A stretch of DNA of 18,064 nucleotides from Clostridiales bacterium (GTDB lineage: Bacteria > Bacillota > Clostridia > Oscillospirales > Acutalibacteraceae): the NCBI GenBank assembly GCA_012516295.1, contig JAAYWU010000383.1, positions 1 to 18,064 on the forward strand, in the 5' to 3' direction. Of this stretch, positions 1-10,300 are shown piece after piece; the stretch's first letter is position 1, and each line of letters begins with the position of its first letter. The position numbers and the translations under genes were made by a program. The notes beneath the pieces were generated by a model. The model searched no databases. It was not told where the DNA came from and worked only from the letters and a program-made list of their open reading frames with translations.

Positions 1-141
1 AATGAGGCTTCCGAGGTGCGTAATCTCAATGCTGGTGGCATACGGCTCGATTTCCTTCAAAATAATATCCCGCACTTCGTCCTCAAAGCCGGAGATTCCG
101 CGCGCGGTGCAAAGGCGCTCCAAAAGCTTCAACCCCGTCAT
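1..141 (-). CDS. M42 family metallopeptidase, N-terminal part (runs off the window)
   Basis: This is the first 47 codons of a gene that continues beyond position 1. The peptide begins MTGLKLLERLCTARGISGFE and continues with EDEVRDIILKEIEPYA, the usual N-terminus of M42 (glutamyl aminopeptidase / CelM-like) cytosolic zinc or cobalt aminopeptidases. None of the metal ligands lies in the visible part, so catalytic integrity cannot be judged. Two adjacent ATG codons exist (144-142 and 141-139). A GGAGG at 153-149 sits 4 bases from the first and 7 from the second, so the second is preferred. The upstream M42 gene ends in TGA at 143-141, sharing a base with this start, so the two are probably translationally coupled. 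It is a paralogue of its neighbour, and the family call rests on this N-terminus and the tandem context. Confidence 0.75.
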   Translation of the reverse strand, partial: MTGLKLLERLCTARGISGFEDEVRDIILKEIEPYATSIEITHLGSLI

Positions 142-1157
142 CATTCCACCTCCTTTATGTACTCCGCCATCAAGCGGGCGGTACGCTCCACATCCTCAAG
201 GTCAATGACCTCGACCGGCGTGTGCATGTAGCGCAGAGGTATGGAAATCAACTGGGACTGCACGCCCTTGCGCGTCATGGCGATTTCGTCGGAATTGGTT
301 CCCGTCGAACCGCCCATCACATCCAGCGTGTAGGGGATATGGCATTTTTTCGCTGTTTCTATCAGATGTTCCGCCATACTCCGGTTCAGCGGCGGCGCAA
401 TGCCGATCATCGGGCCCCCGCCCAGCTTTCCGCATTTTTCCGGCGGTATGCCCGGCTGCTGTGCAAAACCCACGTCCACAATCAGCGCGTGGGTCGGATT
501 GATGGCAAAGGCTCCCGTAACGGCGCCCTGGCCGCCCACTTCTTCCCGGCTGCTTAAAAGCACCGTTATCTCGCATTTCAGATCCTCGTCCTGCAAAAGC
601 TGGACGCAGCGGATAATCGCGGCAACGCCGGCGCGGTCGTCCAGCCCGGCGGCGGTAATGCGTGTCCCAAGCAGGCTTTTGGGCTCGGAATGCAGAAGAA
701 TCCGGTCGCCCAGGCGAATCAGCCTGTCGGCCTCCTCTTTCGAGAGGCCCGCGTCGATTGCCATTTTGTCCACCGTCAGGATTTTGTCCTCATTCCCGTC
801 GGAAAGGTGCGGGGGCGTAGAACATACGATACCGCTGAGGACTTCCCGGCCGTAGATGGTCACCGGGCTTCCCGGCAGCACACGGCGGTCCACACCGCCG
901 CAGCGGTCCGCGCGGATAAACCCGTGCTCGTCAATATCCGTTACGATTAAGCCAATCTGGTCGATATGCGCATCAAGCAGAAAATGCTTTTTCGCCCCCT
1001 GCTTGCCAAACCTTGCAACAACACTACCCATCCGGTCCATATGTGCCCTTGTATATTTGGAAAGCTCCTTCGCGGCAACCTTCGCCGCGGTGATTTCATC
1101 GCCGGGTGTTCCGGGCGCTTCACAAAGCCGAAAAATCAGTTCTCTTAGTTCGTCCAT
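141..1157 (-). CDS. M42 family metallopeptidase (aminopeptidase)
   Basis: A 338-residue protein with the full set of M42 di-metal signatures. The first metal-ligand His is in DAHIDQIG (His64), the bridging Asp in GLDDRAG (Asp173), the Glu pair in SSREEVGG (Glu205/206), a further ligand Asp in VDVGFA (Asp228), and the last His in HTPVEV (His312). Members are dodecameric cytosolic aminopeptidases that trim peptides, with specificities from glutamyl/aspartyl to broad. Specificity cannot be read here, and the old 'endoglucanase' label for this family should not be used. ATG at 1157 is preceded by GGAG 7 bases upstream. It is followed by a second M42 gene with overlapping stop and start. A possible promoter lies at 1187-1215, and murD lies upstream on the same strand. 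Confidence 0.92.
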   Translation of the reverse strand: MDELRELIFRLCEAPGTPGDEITAAKVAAKELSKYTRAHMDRMGSVVARFGKQGAKKHFLLDAHIDQIGLIVTDIDEHGFIRADRCGGVDRRVLPGSPVTIYGREVLSGIVCSTPPHLSDGNEDKILTVDKMAIDAGLSKEEADRLIRLGDRILLHSEPKSLLGTRITAAGLDDRAGVAAIIRCVQLLQDEDLKCEITVLLSSREEVGGQGAVTGAFAINPTHALIVDVGFAQQPGIPPEKCGKLGGGPMIGIAPPLNRSMAEHLIETAKKCHIPYTLDVMGGSTGTNSDEIAMTRKGVQSQLISIPLRYMHTPVEVIDLEDVERTARLMAEYIKEVE

Positions 1158-1186
1158 ATTTTCACTCCGTTATATTGCTGAATTCA

Positions 1187-1215
1187 TCTATATCAAATAG
1201 CACGCAATATTCCAA
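1187..1215 (-). promoter_or_regulatory. Possible sigma-A promoter of the M42 peptidase pair
   Basis: Read on the minus strand: TTGGAA (1215-1210), 17-base spacer, TATAGA (1192-1187). Each hexamer matches the sigma-A consensus at 4 of 6 positions. It sits about 30 bases before the ATG at 1157. Modest match, unverified. Confidence 0.35.
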
Positions 1216-1280
1216 GCCTCCCCCGGGGAACGGAGGAAACCTTTGTTTTCCCGCCGCCGAATACGCGTCCTACCAACTAC

Positions 1281-2666
1281 TTATAAAAGATTCACCAGTC
1301 TTTTGAATTCCTCGCCGCGGGTTTCATAGTTCGGGAACATATCAAAGCTCGCGCAGGCCGGAGAAAGCGCCACAATATCCCCTGCAACCGCTTCTTCGCG
1401 GCAAAGCCGCACCGCCTGTTCCAGCGATTGGGCGCGCAGGATTTTCGGGCTTCCGCTTCGATAGTTCGGCGCCGCTTTCACGCTTTCTTCAATCTTATCG
1501 GCGGTAGCACCGATTAGCACGAGGGTTTTCACATGCTCCACAACCGCGGGGCCAAAGGAATCAAACGGGATTTTTTTATCGTAGCCGCCAGCAATTAAAA
1601 TCAGCTTGCGGTCAAATAATTTGAGCATTCCGTTCATCGTCCGGCTGGGGGTTGTGCCGATGGAATCATTATAGTATTTTACGCCGTCCAGCTCGCGCAC
1701 AAATTCGCTCCGGTGCTCCACACCGCCAAAGGCCTTGGCGACCCGGACCATATTTTCAATTTTCACCGTGCCCCACAGCGCGCAAATGGCGGCCATATAA
1801 TTTTCGATATTGTGCCCGCCGGGAATTTTGATATCCGAAGCATTCATAACCGGGGTATCGGTTCCGTTCAGCGTCATCACAATCTCATTTTTGTCATTGA
1901 GCCACGCGCCGCGCTCACACTTTGCCTTCCGGCTGAAGCACAGGGCGTCCCCCCTGATGTCTTTCACAAAGCCCGCCGTAATCGCATTATCCGCATTCAC
2001 AACAGCCCTGGCAAACGCGTTCTGATGTAAAAGGATATTCCGCTTTGCGTCAATATATTCCTGCATGTCCTTATGCATGTCCAGATGATTCGGGGAAACA
2101 TTTGTCACCACCGCCACATCCGGGCTGCGACGCATGGAGATGAGCTGGAAGCTGGAAAGCTCCACTACCGCCGCGTCCTGCGGGCGGATTTTTTCAATCT
2201 CGGGCAAAAGCGGATTCCCGATATTCCCCCCGAGATGAACCGTTTTTCCTTCGGCTTTCAGCATTTCGGACAGGATCGTCGTCGTGGTCGTCTTTCCGTC
2301 GCTGCCGGTAACCGCATAAATTTTACAGGGGCAGAGGTCGAAAAAAACCTCCATTTCGGAGGTGACCACTGTACCGCGTTTCCGCGCCGCAACAAGTTCC
2401 GGAAGATAATATCGCATCCCCGGGGTGCGGAAAAGGATCTCCTCGTTCAGACCCTGCAAATAATCGTCTCCAAGGCGGAGTGTAACGCCAAGCTGTTTCA
2501 GATCGTCGGCCGTTTTCCCAAGCTTTTCCTCTGTGCGGCGGTCACGGGCTGAAACAACCGCCCCGTGCCGGGCAAACATTTTGATAAGGGGAAGGTTGCT
2601 TCCGCCGATCCCTAAAAAGCCGACCGTCTTTCCGTTTATTGAACTGTAAAAACTTTGAATGTCCAT
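1281..2666 (-). CDS. murD: UDP-N-acetylmuramoyl-L-alanine--D-glutamate ligase (MurD)
   Basis: Cytosolic Mur ligase that adds D-glutamate to UDP-MurNAc-L-Ala using ATP, in peptidoglycan precursor synthesis. It has a MurD-like N-terminal nucleotide-sugar domain (GFLGIGGSN near residues 16-24), the ATP-binding P-loop GSDGKTTT (about 121-128), the central-domain motif NVSPNHLDMHK, and a C-terminal ligase domain with GGVEHRSEFV and YYNDSIGTTP. The frame is open for 40 further codons upstream, to 2786. ATG at 2666 is the likely start: it has GGAGG 5 bases upstream, gives 461 residues (normal for MurD), and the -10 box at 2703-2708 lies inside the longer version. The gene is isolated from a division and cell-wall cluster, with no mraY, murF or ftsW nearby. 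No U-tract terminator was found after it. Confidence 0.95.
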   Translation of the reverse strand: MDIQSFYSSINGKTVGFLGIGGSNLPLIKMFARHGAVVSARDRRTEEKLGKTADDLKQLGVTLRLGDDYLQGLNEEILFRTPGMRYYLPELVAARKRGTVVTSEMEVFFDLCPCKIYAVTGSDGKTTTTTILSEMLKAEGKTVHLGGNIGNPLLPEIEKIRPQDAAVVELSSFQLISMRRSPDVAVVTNVSPNHLDMHKDMQEYIDAKRNILLHQNAFARAVVNADNAITAGFVKDIRGDALCFSRKAKCERGAWLNDKNEIVMTLNGTDTPVMNASDIKIPGGHNIENYMAAICALWGTVKIENMVRVAKAFGGVEHRSEFVRELDGVKYYNDSIGTTPSRTMNGMLKLFDRKLILIAGGYDKKIPFDSFGPAVVEHVKTLVLIGATADKIEESVKAAPNYRSGSPKILRAQSLEQAVRLCREEAVAGDIVALSPACASFDMFPNYETRGEEFKRLVNLL

Positions 2667-2702
2667 ACGCGCCTCCGGCTTGCTTAAAAGACTAACGTTA
2701 AT

Positions 2703-2731
2703 ATTATACTTACCTGTGGTAAAAATAGCAA
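2703..2731 (-). promoter_or_regulatory. Sigma-A-like promoter of murD
   Basis: On the minus strand: TTGCTA (2731-2726), 17-base spacer, perfect TATAAT (2708-2703). It is placed 37 bases upstream of the murD ATG at 2666. It lies in the gap after the amidotransferase-like gene, so murD can be transcribed on its own. It also rules against the longer murD reading frame. Confidence 0.6.
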
Positions 2732-2795
2732 GCAAAGTCCATGAAAAAAGCCTGTGAAAATACACAATGGGGGAAAACTTCCGCACAATTCCCCT

Positions 2796-3518
2796 TTAAG
2801 GGCCGTTTTTATTTTCCGCTGCCATAACAAACGCCCGGAAGAGCTTCTTTGCGTCGCGGTCCGTTTCAAAAAGATATTCAGGATGCCACTGCACGCCTAA
2901 AAAGAACCGCCTGCCCGGCAGAAAAACGCATTCCACCAAGCCGTCCTTTGATTTTGCCGCGGGGCGGAGCGGGGGCGCAACGGTTTTCACCGCCTGATGG
3001 TGCATACTGTTCACCATTATTTTTGTTTTTTGCAGGATATTATAAAGCGGATTGTTCTCCGCAATGGCAATATTGTGCACCGCAACGTCGTAAGGCGGCT
3101 GTTGGTAATGGGCGCCCGGTTCGCCCGCAGCCTGCGCCGAAATATCCTGATAAAGGCTTCCGCCGAGCGCCACATTCATCACCTGAATTCCCCGGCAGAT
3201 GCCGAAAACCGGCTTGTCAAGCCGTACCGCCTGATTCAGGAGGGAAATTTCCAAGCGGTCGCGGCGTATGTCGATTGCCCCGCAGAAGCGAAGCGTTTCC
3301 TCGCCGTAAAGCGCCGGATGCGGGTCCGGCCCGCCGGAAAACAAAAAGCCGCCGCACCGCTGTGCCAGCGCCGCAATGTCCCCTTCGTCCTGCGCCAAAG
3401 GCAGAACCAGCGGAATCCCTCCCGATGCTTCCACCGCATGCAGATAGTTCGGCCGTATCCAAAGCCTTTGCTGTTCCGTATCGAAAAGGGGAGTGATGCC
3501 AATGATTGGTTTCACCAT
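2796..3518 (-). CDS. Gamma-glutamyl-gamma-aminobutyrate hydrolase family protein (class I glutamine amidotransferase-like)
   Basis: A 240-residue stand-alone GATase1-fold hydrolase of the PuuD / peptidase C26 group. The nucleophile Cys108 lies in FGICRGIQVMN, and the catalytic His212 and Glu214 in QWHPE. The N-terminal SGGPDPHPALYGEE is typical of this group. Characterised relatives cleave gamma-glutamyl amide bonds, for example gamma-glutamyl-GABA in putrescine catabolism. No other putrescine gene is present, so the substrate is unknown and the name puuD is not assigned. ATG at 3518 has GGAGG 8 bases upstream. A TATAAT on the minus strand (3569-3564) is a likely -10 without a good -35. A small inverted repeat (3535-3548) lies between it and the ribosome-binding site. 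The gene is divergent from ypeB. Confidence 0.88.
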   Translation of the reverse strand: MVKPIIGITPLFDTEQQRLWIRPNYLHAVEASGGIPLVLPLAQDEGDIAALAQRCGGFLFSGGPDPHPALYGEETLRFCGAIDIRRDRLEISLLNQAVRLDKPVFGICRGIQVMNVALGGSLYQDISAQAAGEPGAHYQQPPYDVAVHNIAIAENNPLYNILQKTKIMVNSMHHQAVKTVAPPLRPAAKSKDGLVECVFLPGRRFFLGVQWHPEYLFETDRDAKKLFRAFVMAAENKNGP

Positions 3519-3534
3519 AAAGAAACCCTCCTCA

Positions 3535-3548
3535 GACGGATTTCCGTC
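3535..3548. repeat. Short inverted repeat in the leader of the amidotransferase-like gene
   Basis: GACGGA, two bases, TCCGTC: a perfect 6-base inverted repeat between the likely -10 (3564-3569) and the ribosome-binding site of the minus-strand gene. The loop is too short for a stable RNA hairpin with all six pairs, so a DNA-binding site is more plausible if it has a role. It may be chance. Confidence 0.25.
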
Positions 3549-3717
3549 CTCGTTCTTATTTTTATTATATGCATATTTTCCGGTTCATAAAAAAGTCTAA
3601 TATATTAAAAATCCGCTGGAATATTTTTCTATTATAGCATGCCAAAATCGCGCAAAAACGAAGAAACTGTATATTTCCGCTGCGTCCGTAAAAAATAGGA
3701 AAACGGGGTGAAGAATT

Positions 3718-4992
3718 ATGGATAAAAAAAGAACCGCCACGCTGGTAGCCGCCATCGCGCTGATCGCAACGCTGGGCGCCACAACAGCGGCGGGCTATGC
3801 TTCGGCAAACAAATATAAAATGTATCTTGATTACAACTACAAGCGCGCGCTGGGCGATTTGAGCGCGAGTGTTTCCAATATGGAGACCACGCTGAACAAA
3901 TCCATATACGCGAATACCGCCACACAGCAAAACGGATTGGCCGCCAAATTGATGCGCGAATCCAGTATGGCGAAATCCGCGCTATCGGTCCTGCCGATCA
4001 CCGACCATTCGCTGGACAACGTATCCAAATTCGTAACACAGGTCGGCGATTTCGCCATGACGATGTCCACAAAAATCTCTGCCGGGCAAAAAATCACCGA
4101 GAGCGAATACAAAACCATGCAGAGCCTTGGAAATTACGCGAAAACCCTGCAGAGCGGGCTTCAGAACGTGAAAACGGATATTGAGTCGGACAAGCTGACG
4201 GACGAATTCAAAAAAACATCTCAAGATTTTACGAACTTCCCGCAATTGATTTACGACGGCCCGTTTTCAGACCATATCAGCCAGATGAAGCCGAAAATGA
4301 CGGAAGGGCGCGAGGAAATTCCGCAGGGCAACGCGCAGAACATCGCCGCGAACTTTCTGGCGGTCACCGCCGATAAGCTGGCCCATACGCAGGACACGGA
4401 GGGCAACCTTCCCACTTATAATTTCACCGCAAACAACGGCACAATCCGCATTTGCATCACCAAACGCGGCGGATTTGTCTGCACCTTTGACAATATGCGC
4501 GAGGTGAATGCGGAAAACATTGATTACAAGGAAGCCTCGAAAAGGGCGGAAAGCTTTTTAAGCGCGCGCGGAATCACCAATATGAAGCAGACCTATTATG
4601 TGATGAACGACGGCGTCTGCACGTTCAACTATGCCTACTATAAAAACGATATTATTTACTACCCGGATTTAATCAAGGTATCTGTGGCGCTGGACAACGG
4701 CGAAATTGTCCGGTTCAACTCCACGGGCTATATCATGAACCACCACGACCGTACGGTCCAGGCGAAAATTTCCGCGGACCAGGCGCAGGGCTCCGTCAGC
4801 AAAAAGCTGAAAATAGAAAGCCGGAGGCTGGCTTTAATACCTACCCCCGGGCTGAGCGAAGTGCTTTGCTATGAGTTTACCTGCACCGGCCAAAACAAGG
4901 ACCGCGTGATGGTTTATATTAACGCGACGACGGGCTTTGAGGAACAGATTCTCATTCTGCTCCAGTCCGACGACGGCATTTTAGTGAAATAG
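3718..4992 (+). CDS. ypeB: Germination protein YpeB
   Basis: A 424-residue protein resembling YpeB, the spore protein that stabilises and localises the cortex-lytic enzyme SleB and is needed for cortex hydrolysis during germination. One N-terminal membrane segment or uncleaved signal (about residues 7-28, rich in Ala/Ile/Leu) leads to a helical region with the family hallmark FPQLIYDGPFSDH (about 179-191). C-terminal repeats resembling PepSY domains follow. B. subtilis YpeB is slightly longer, near 450. ATG at 3718 follows GGGGTG 7 bases upstream. The gene stands alone: the upstream gene is divergent, the downstream argF is convergent, and no sleB is in the window, whereas sleB-ypeB is the usual bicistron. 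I could not place a convincing sigma-G promoter in the 199-base upstream gap. Confidence 0.88.
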   Translation: MDKKRTATLVAAIALIATLGATTAAGYASANKYKMYLDYNYKRALGDLSASVSNMETTLNKSIYANTATQQNGLAAKLMRESSMAKSALSVLPITDHSLDNVSKFVTQVGDFAMTMSTKISAGQKITESEYKTMQSLGNYAKTLQSGLQNVKTDIESDKLTDEFKKTSQDFTNFPQLIYDGPFSDHISQMKPKMTEGREEIPQGNAQNIAANFLAVTADKLAHTQDTEGNLPTYNFTANNGTIRICITKRGGFVCTFDNMREVNAENIDYKEASKRAESFLSARGITNMKQTYYVMNDGVCTFNYAYYKNDIIYYPDLIKVSVALDNGEIVRFNSTGYIMNHHDRTVQAKISADQAQGSVSKKLKIESRRLALIPTPGLSEVLCYEFTCTGQNKDRVMVYINATTGFEEQILILLQSDDGILVK

Positions 4993-5034
4993 CGTTCGGG
5001 CTGATCGCACAGGGTGCGTAAAGCGCGCCATGCG

Positions 5035-5943
5035 CTATCTCTTTCCCAACAGGGTAACCAGAACCGCCTTCTGCGCATGGAGGCGGTTTTCCGCTTCGTC
5101 AAAGATTTCCTTCGCATGCTTTTCAAAAACTTCTTCGGTGATTTCTTCGCCGCGGTGCGCGGGCAGGCAGTGCTGAACCATTGCGTCGCTTTTTGCAACG
5201 GCCATGATTTCGTCATTGACCTGAAAGCCCTTGAACGCTTCGCGGCGTTTCTTTTCCTCGGCTTCCATTCCCATGGAGGCCCAGACGTCGGTGACGACCA
5301 CGTCGGCGCCTTTGGCGGCTTCCTTCGGGTCGGTGGTTATGCTGAAAGCCGGGTGGGTTACGGCAAAATCGAGCACAGCCGCGTTCGGTTTATAATCGGG
5401 CGGGCAGGCTACGGCAACCTCCATCTTCATCTTCAGGCCGGCAACGATGAGGGAATTCATCATATTGTTTCCGTCCCCGATGAAGCACAGCTTCAGCCCT
5501 TCAAGGCTTCCCTTGTACTCGCGGATGGTCATCAGGTCAGCAAGCACCTGACAGGGATGGGAAAAATCCGTCAGGCCGTTGATGATCGGGATGGAGCCGT
5601 TCTGCGCCAGCGCTTCCACCTCGGACTGCTTATAGGTGCGGATCATGATGCCGTCAAGGTAGCGGGAAAGGACGCGGGCGGTGTCCTGAACCGGTTCGCC
5701 GCGCCCGATCTGCAAATCTTTCCCGGAAAGGAAGATCGGCAGCCCGCCAAGCTGGTACATACCCACTTCAAAGGAAACGCGGGTTCTTGTGGACGCTTTC
5801 TCAAAGATCATGCCCAGCGTTTTGCCCGCCAGATGGCGGTGTTCAATGCCGTGCTTCTGTTCGTATTTGAGCTGGTCGGCAAGATTCAGAATGCCGGTGA
5901 TGTCCTCGCTTGTCAGATCAAGCATTTTCAGCAGATGTTTCAT
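5035..5943 (-). CDS. argF: Ornithine carbamoyltransferase
   Basis: Transfers the carbamoyl group from carbamoyl phosphate to ornithine, giving citrulline, in the cytosol. The carbamoyl-phosphate loop STRTR is at residues 51-55, DFSHPCQ at 126-132, the ornithine-binding SMG loop (DVWASMG) near 220, and HCLPAHRG with the catalytic Cys at 258-265. ATG at 5943 has GGAGG 7 bases upstream. An upstream in-frame TTG at 5958 overlaps that ribosome-binding site and is rejected. The 302-residue length is normal. It is the last gene of the arginine operon, 20 bases after argD. It lacks a clear terminator and converges on ypeB. Anabolic function is inferred from context, as no arcA or arcC is nearby. Confidence 0.95.
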   Translation of the reverse strand: MKHLLKMLDLTSEDITGILNLADQLKYEQKHGIEHRHLAGKTLGMIFEKASTRTRVSFEVGMYQLGGLPIFLSGKDLQIGRGEPVQDTARVLSRYLDGIMIRTYKQSEVEALAQNGSIPIINGLTDFSHPCQVLADLMTIREYKGSLEGLKLCFIGDGNNMMNSLIVAGLKMKMEVAVACPPDYKPNAAVLDFAVTHPAFSITTDPKEAAKGADVVVTDVWASMGMEAEEKKRREAFKGFQVNDEIMAVAKSDAMVQHCLPAHRGEEITEEVFEKHAKEIFDEAENRLHAQKAVLVTLLGKR

Positions 5944-5963
5944 AGTTGCCCTCCTCAATATTT

Positions 5964-7133
5964 TTATTGAATGGTTTTTGAAAGGATGAAAAGCCCCGCG
6001 TCAATTTCCGGGTAATAAATGGTAAGCGGGGGCAGGAAGCGGAGCAGTTCCTTCGCGGTTAGAACCAGCAGCCCGTTTTCGGCGCATTTCTGCGCGGCTT
6101 CCTTTGCGGTTCCCCTTTTCAGCTTTGCCCCGAGCATCAGCCCCATACCGCGGACGGATTCGATTCCCTCCATGGCGCTCAATTTCTCTTTAAAATATCC
6201 CCCTTTGCGGCGGACTTCTTCCAGAAAACCGTCATGCGCCACCCGGTCGAGCACAGCAAGCGCGCCGGCGCAGGCGACCGGGTTCCCGCCGAAGGTGGAG
6301 CCGTGCGTGCCCGGCCCTAAAACGTCCTTTAAGCGTTCACTGCACAGGCAGGCCCCGATCGGCAGGCCGCCGCCCAGCCCTTTCGCGCTGGTGACGACGT
6401 CCGGGTGGATGCCGTAATTCTGGTAGCAGAACAGCTCCCCCGTCCGTCCGAGTCCCGTCTGCACCTCGTCCACCAGCAGCAGGATATCCCGCTCCCTGCA
6501 GAACGCGCTCAGCTCGTTCACAAATCCGGGGTCGAGCGGAACAACGCCGCCCTCGCCCTGAATCATTTCAATCATAATTGCGCAGGTGTCGGCGTTCACC
6601 GCTTCGCGAATGCTTCCCATTTCCGGGTCCGCGTAGGAAAAGCCCGGGGTGAACGGCGTAAAATGCTGATGAAACCCCTCCTGCCCCGTGGCGGCCAGCG
6701 TGGTAACCGTACGCCCGTGAAAGGAATTTTTCAGCGTTACGATATGATTGTGATTTTCTCCGTAAGTATCCGTACCGTATTTCCGCGCGAGCTTAATGGC
6801 ACACTCGTTCGCTTCCGCGCCGGAGTTTGCGAAAAACGCCCTTGAAAACCCGGTTCGCTTGTAAAGCCTTTCCGCAAGCCTGCCCTGCACCGGGCTGTAA
6901 TACAGGTTAGAGGTATGCTGCAATTTCGCGGCCTGCTCCGTTACCGCTTTCACCCATGCTTCGTCGCAGTAGCCGAGGGAATTCACGCCGATTCCGCTTG
7001 TAAAATCAATGTATTCCCTGCCCTCGCTGTCAACTGCCTTTGCCCCACGGCCGGAAACCAGCGCAACCGGAAAACGCCCGTAGGTATGCATAATGGATTG
7101 TTCAGTCTGCTCCTTTATTTCTTCAAAGGTCAT
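5964..7133 (-). CDS. argD: Acetylornithine aminotransferase
   Basis: PLP-dependent class III aminotransferase converting N-acetylglutamate semialdehyde and glutamate to N-acetylornithine and 2-oxoglutarate. Features include the phosphate-binding NSGAEANE, NSFHGRT, the Asp that holds the pyridine nitrogen in LLVDEVQTGLGRTG, and the Schiff-base Lys in SAKGLGGGLPIGA (about Lys251). ATG at 7133 has GGAGG 7 bases upstream. A GTG two codons earlier (7139) lies too close to that site. The length of 389 residues is normal. It lies 24 bases downstream of argB, with its own ribosome-binding site, so it should still be translated despite the argB stop. Some ArgD enzymes also act in lysine synthesis; that cannot be judged here. 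Confidence 0.94.
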   Translation of the reverse strand: MTFEEIKEQTEQSIMHTYGRFPVALVSGRGAKAVDSEGREYIDFTSGIGVNSLGYCDEAWVKAVTEQAAKLQHTSNLYYSPVQGRLAERLYKRTGFSRAFFANSGAEANECAIKLARKYGTDTYGENHNHIVTLKNSFHGRTVTTLAATGQEGFHQHFTPFTPGFSYADPEMGSIREAVNADTCAIMIEMIQGEGGVVPLDPGFVNELSAFCRERDILLLVDEVQTGLGRTGELFCYQNYGIHPDVVTSAKGLGGGLPIGACLCSERLKDVLGPGTHGSTFGGNPVACAGALAVLDRVAHDGFLEEVRRKGGYFKEKLSAMEGIESVRGMGLMLGAKLKRGTAKEAAQKCAENGLLVLTAKELLRFLPPLTIYYPEIDAGLFILSKTIQ

Positions 7134-7157
7134 TTTCACCCCTCCGTAATTTCAGAT

Positions 7158-9252
<2,095 letters not shown>

Positions 9253-9265
9253 GCTTTCCATCTCC

Positions 9266-10300
9266 TTAAAATGCCGGTGGAATGATTCTTAATCCGGTTG
9301 TTTCATCCAGTCCGAAAACAATATTCATGTTCTGAACAGCCTGCCCGGCTGCGCCTTTGACCATATTATCAATCGCCGAAATCGCGATGAAGGTATTGGT
9401 TCGATGATCGATATGAAGGGAAATATCGCAGAAATTGGAATAGCGCACGTTTTTGATATCCGCAACGCGCCCCTGCGGGAGCAGGCGGATAAAATATTCC
9501 CCGCCGTACGCTTCCCCGTACGCGTCCCGAATCCGTTCCATGGTTACGCCGTCGGTCAGCTTTGCGTAGCAGGTGGCGAGAATCCCGCGGTTCACCGGAA
9601 GAAGGTGCGGCACAAAGGTGACTTTTACCTTTTCCCCCGCCACATGGGAAAGGCTTTGCTCTATTTCCGGCGTATGGCGGTGGGAAGCCACCTTGTAAGC
9701 GCTCGTTCCCCCGTTCAGTTCGGGGTAATGCGTATTCTGGGTAGGCGTTCTTCCCGCGCCGGTCACGCCGCTTTTGCAGTCCGCAAGAATGCCGTCCTTT
9801 TGAATCAGCCCGTTTTTCAGCGCCGGGGCGAGGGCAAGCGGCACCGCTGTGGTGTAACAGCCCGGGTTCGCAATAATTTTCTTTCCGCGGATGGCTTTGC
9901 GGAACAGCTCCGGAAGGGCGTAAACAGAAGCTTCATGAAGCTCCGGATAAAGATAGGTTCCGCCGTACCATTCCTTGTAATCCGCTTCGTTTTCCAAACG
10001 GAAATCCGCGCCCAGATCGATAAAGACCCTGCCCTTCTCAAAACATTCCTTTGCCAGTTCCTGTGAAAGGCCGTGGGGAAGCGCGGCGAAAACCACGTCG
10101 CTTTGCGCAACGACCTCTTCCTGTGTGCCGCACACCATGTCGCAAAGGCGATAATAGGCGGGATACACTTCGGAAAGCGGTTTACCCTGAAAGCTGACCG
10201 AGCTGACCGCCGCAAGCCGGACGCACGGATGCCCGCTTAAAAGCCGGACGAGTTCCGCGCCCGCATAGCCGGTCGCCCCGACCACTCCTGCCCGGATCAT
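9266..10300 (-). CDS. argC: N-acetyl-gamma-glutamyl-phosphate reductase
   Basis: NADPH-dependent reductase making N-acetylglutamate semialdehyde from the acyl phosphate produced by ArgB. A Rossmann motif GATGYAGAELVRLL opens the protein (about residues 8-21). The nucleophilic Cys148 is in ANPGCYTTA, and GVTGAGR and SHRHTPEIEQ are further conserved stretches. At 344 residues it is a normal long-type ArgC. The ATG at 10300 overlaps the argH stop by four bases (ATGA, 10300-10297), which implies translational coupling to argH. A G-rich site lies about 7 bases upstream. The gene is open throughout and looks active, although its substrate supplier argB is interrupted further down the same transcript. 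Confidence 0.95.
   Translation of the reverse strand: MIRAGVVGATGYAGAELVRLLSGHPCVRLAAVSSVSFQGKPLSEVYPAYYRLCDMVCGTQEEVVAQSDVVFAALPHGLSQELAKECFEKGRVFIDLGADFRLENEADYKEWYGGTYLYPELHEASVYALPELFRKAIRGKKIIANPGCYTTAVPLALAPALKNGLIQKDGILADCKSGVTGAGRTPTQNTHYPELNGGTSAYKVASHRHTPEIEQSLSHVAGEKVKVTFVPHLLPVNRGILATCYAKLTDGVTMERIRDAYGEAYGGEYFIRLLPQGRVADIKNVRYSNFCDISLHIDHRTNTFIAISAIDNMVKGAAGQAVQNMNIVFGLDETTGLRIIPPAF

Noticed and set aside
1217..1236. Terminator after murD
   Set aside because: CCTCC and GGAGG can pair over a 10-base loop, but the stem is only five pairs and no T-run follows on the minus strand.
2770..2794. Terminator after the amidotransferase-like gene
   Set aside because: GGGGAA and TTCCCC form six pairs around a 13-base loop without a following T-run; too weak to call.
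3600..3717. Sigma-G promoter for ypeB
   Set aside because: Candidates such as TGTATA with CGTAAAA, or GAATA with CATGCCA, have spacers of 13-14 bases instead of about 17-18 and mismatched -10 elements.
3565..3930. Minus-strand open frame overlapping the ypeB start
   Set aside because: It covers the ypeB ribosome-binding site and N-terminus, ends in AT-rich spacer and has no ribosome-binding site or family features.
5014..5970. Long open frame (318 codons) on the plus strand opposite argF
   Set aside because: It is antisense to a clear argF with all motifs. The translation is rich in His, Arg and Gly and has no family features. It arises from the codon bias of the real gene.
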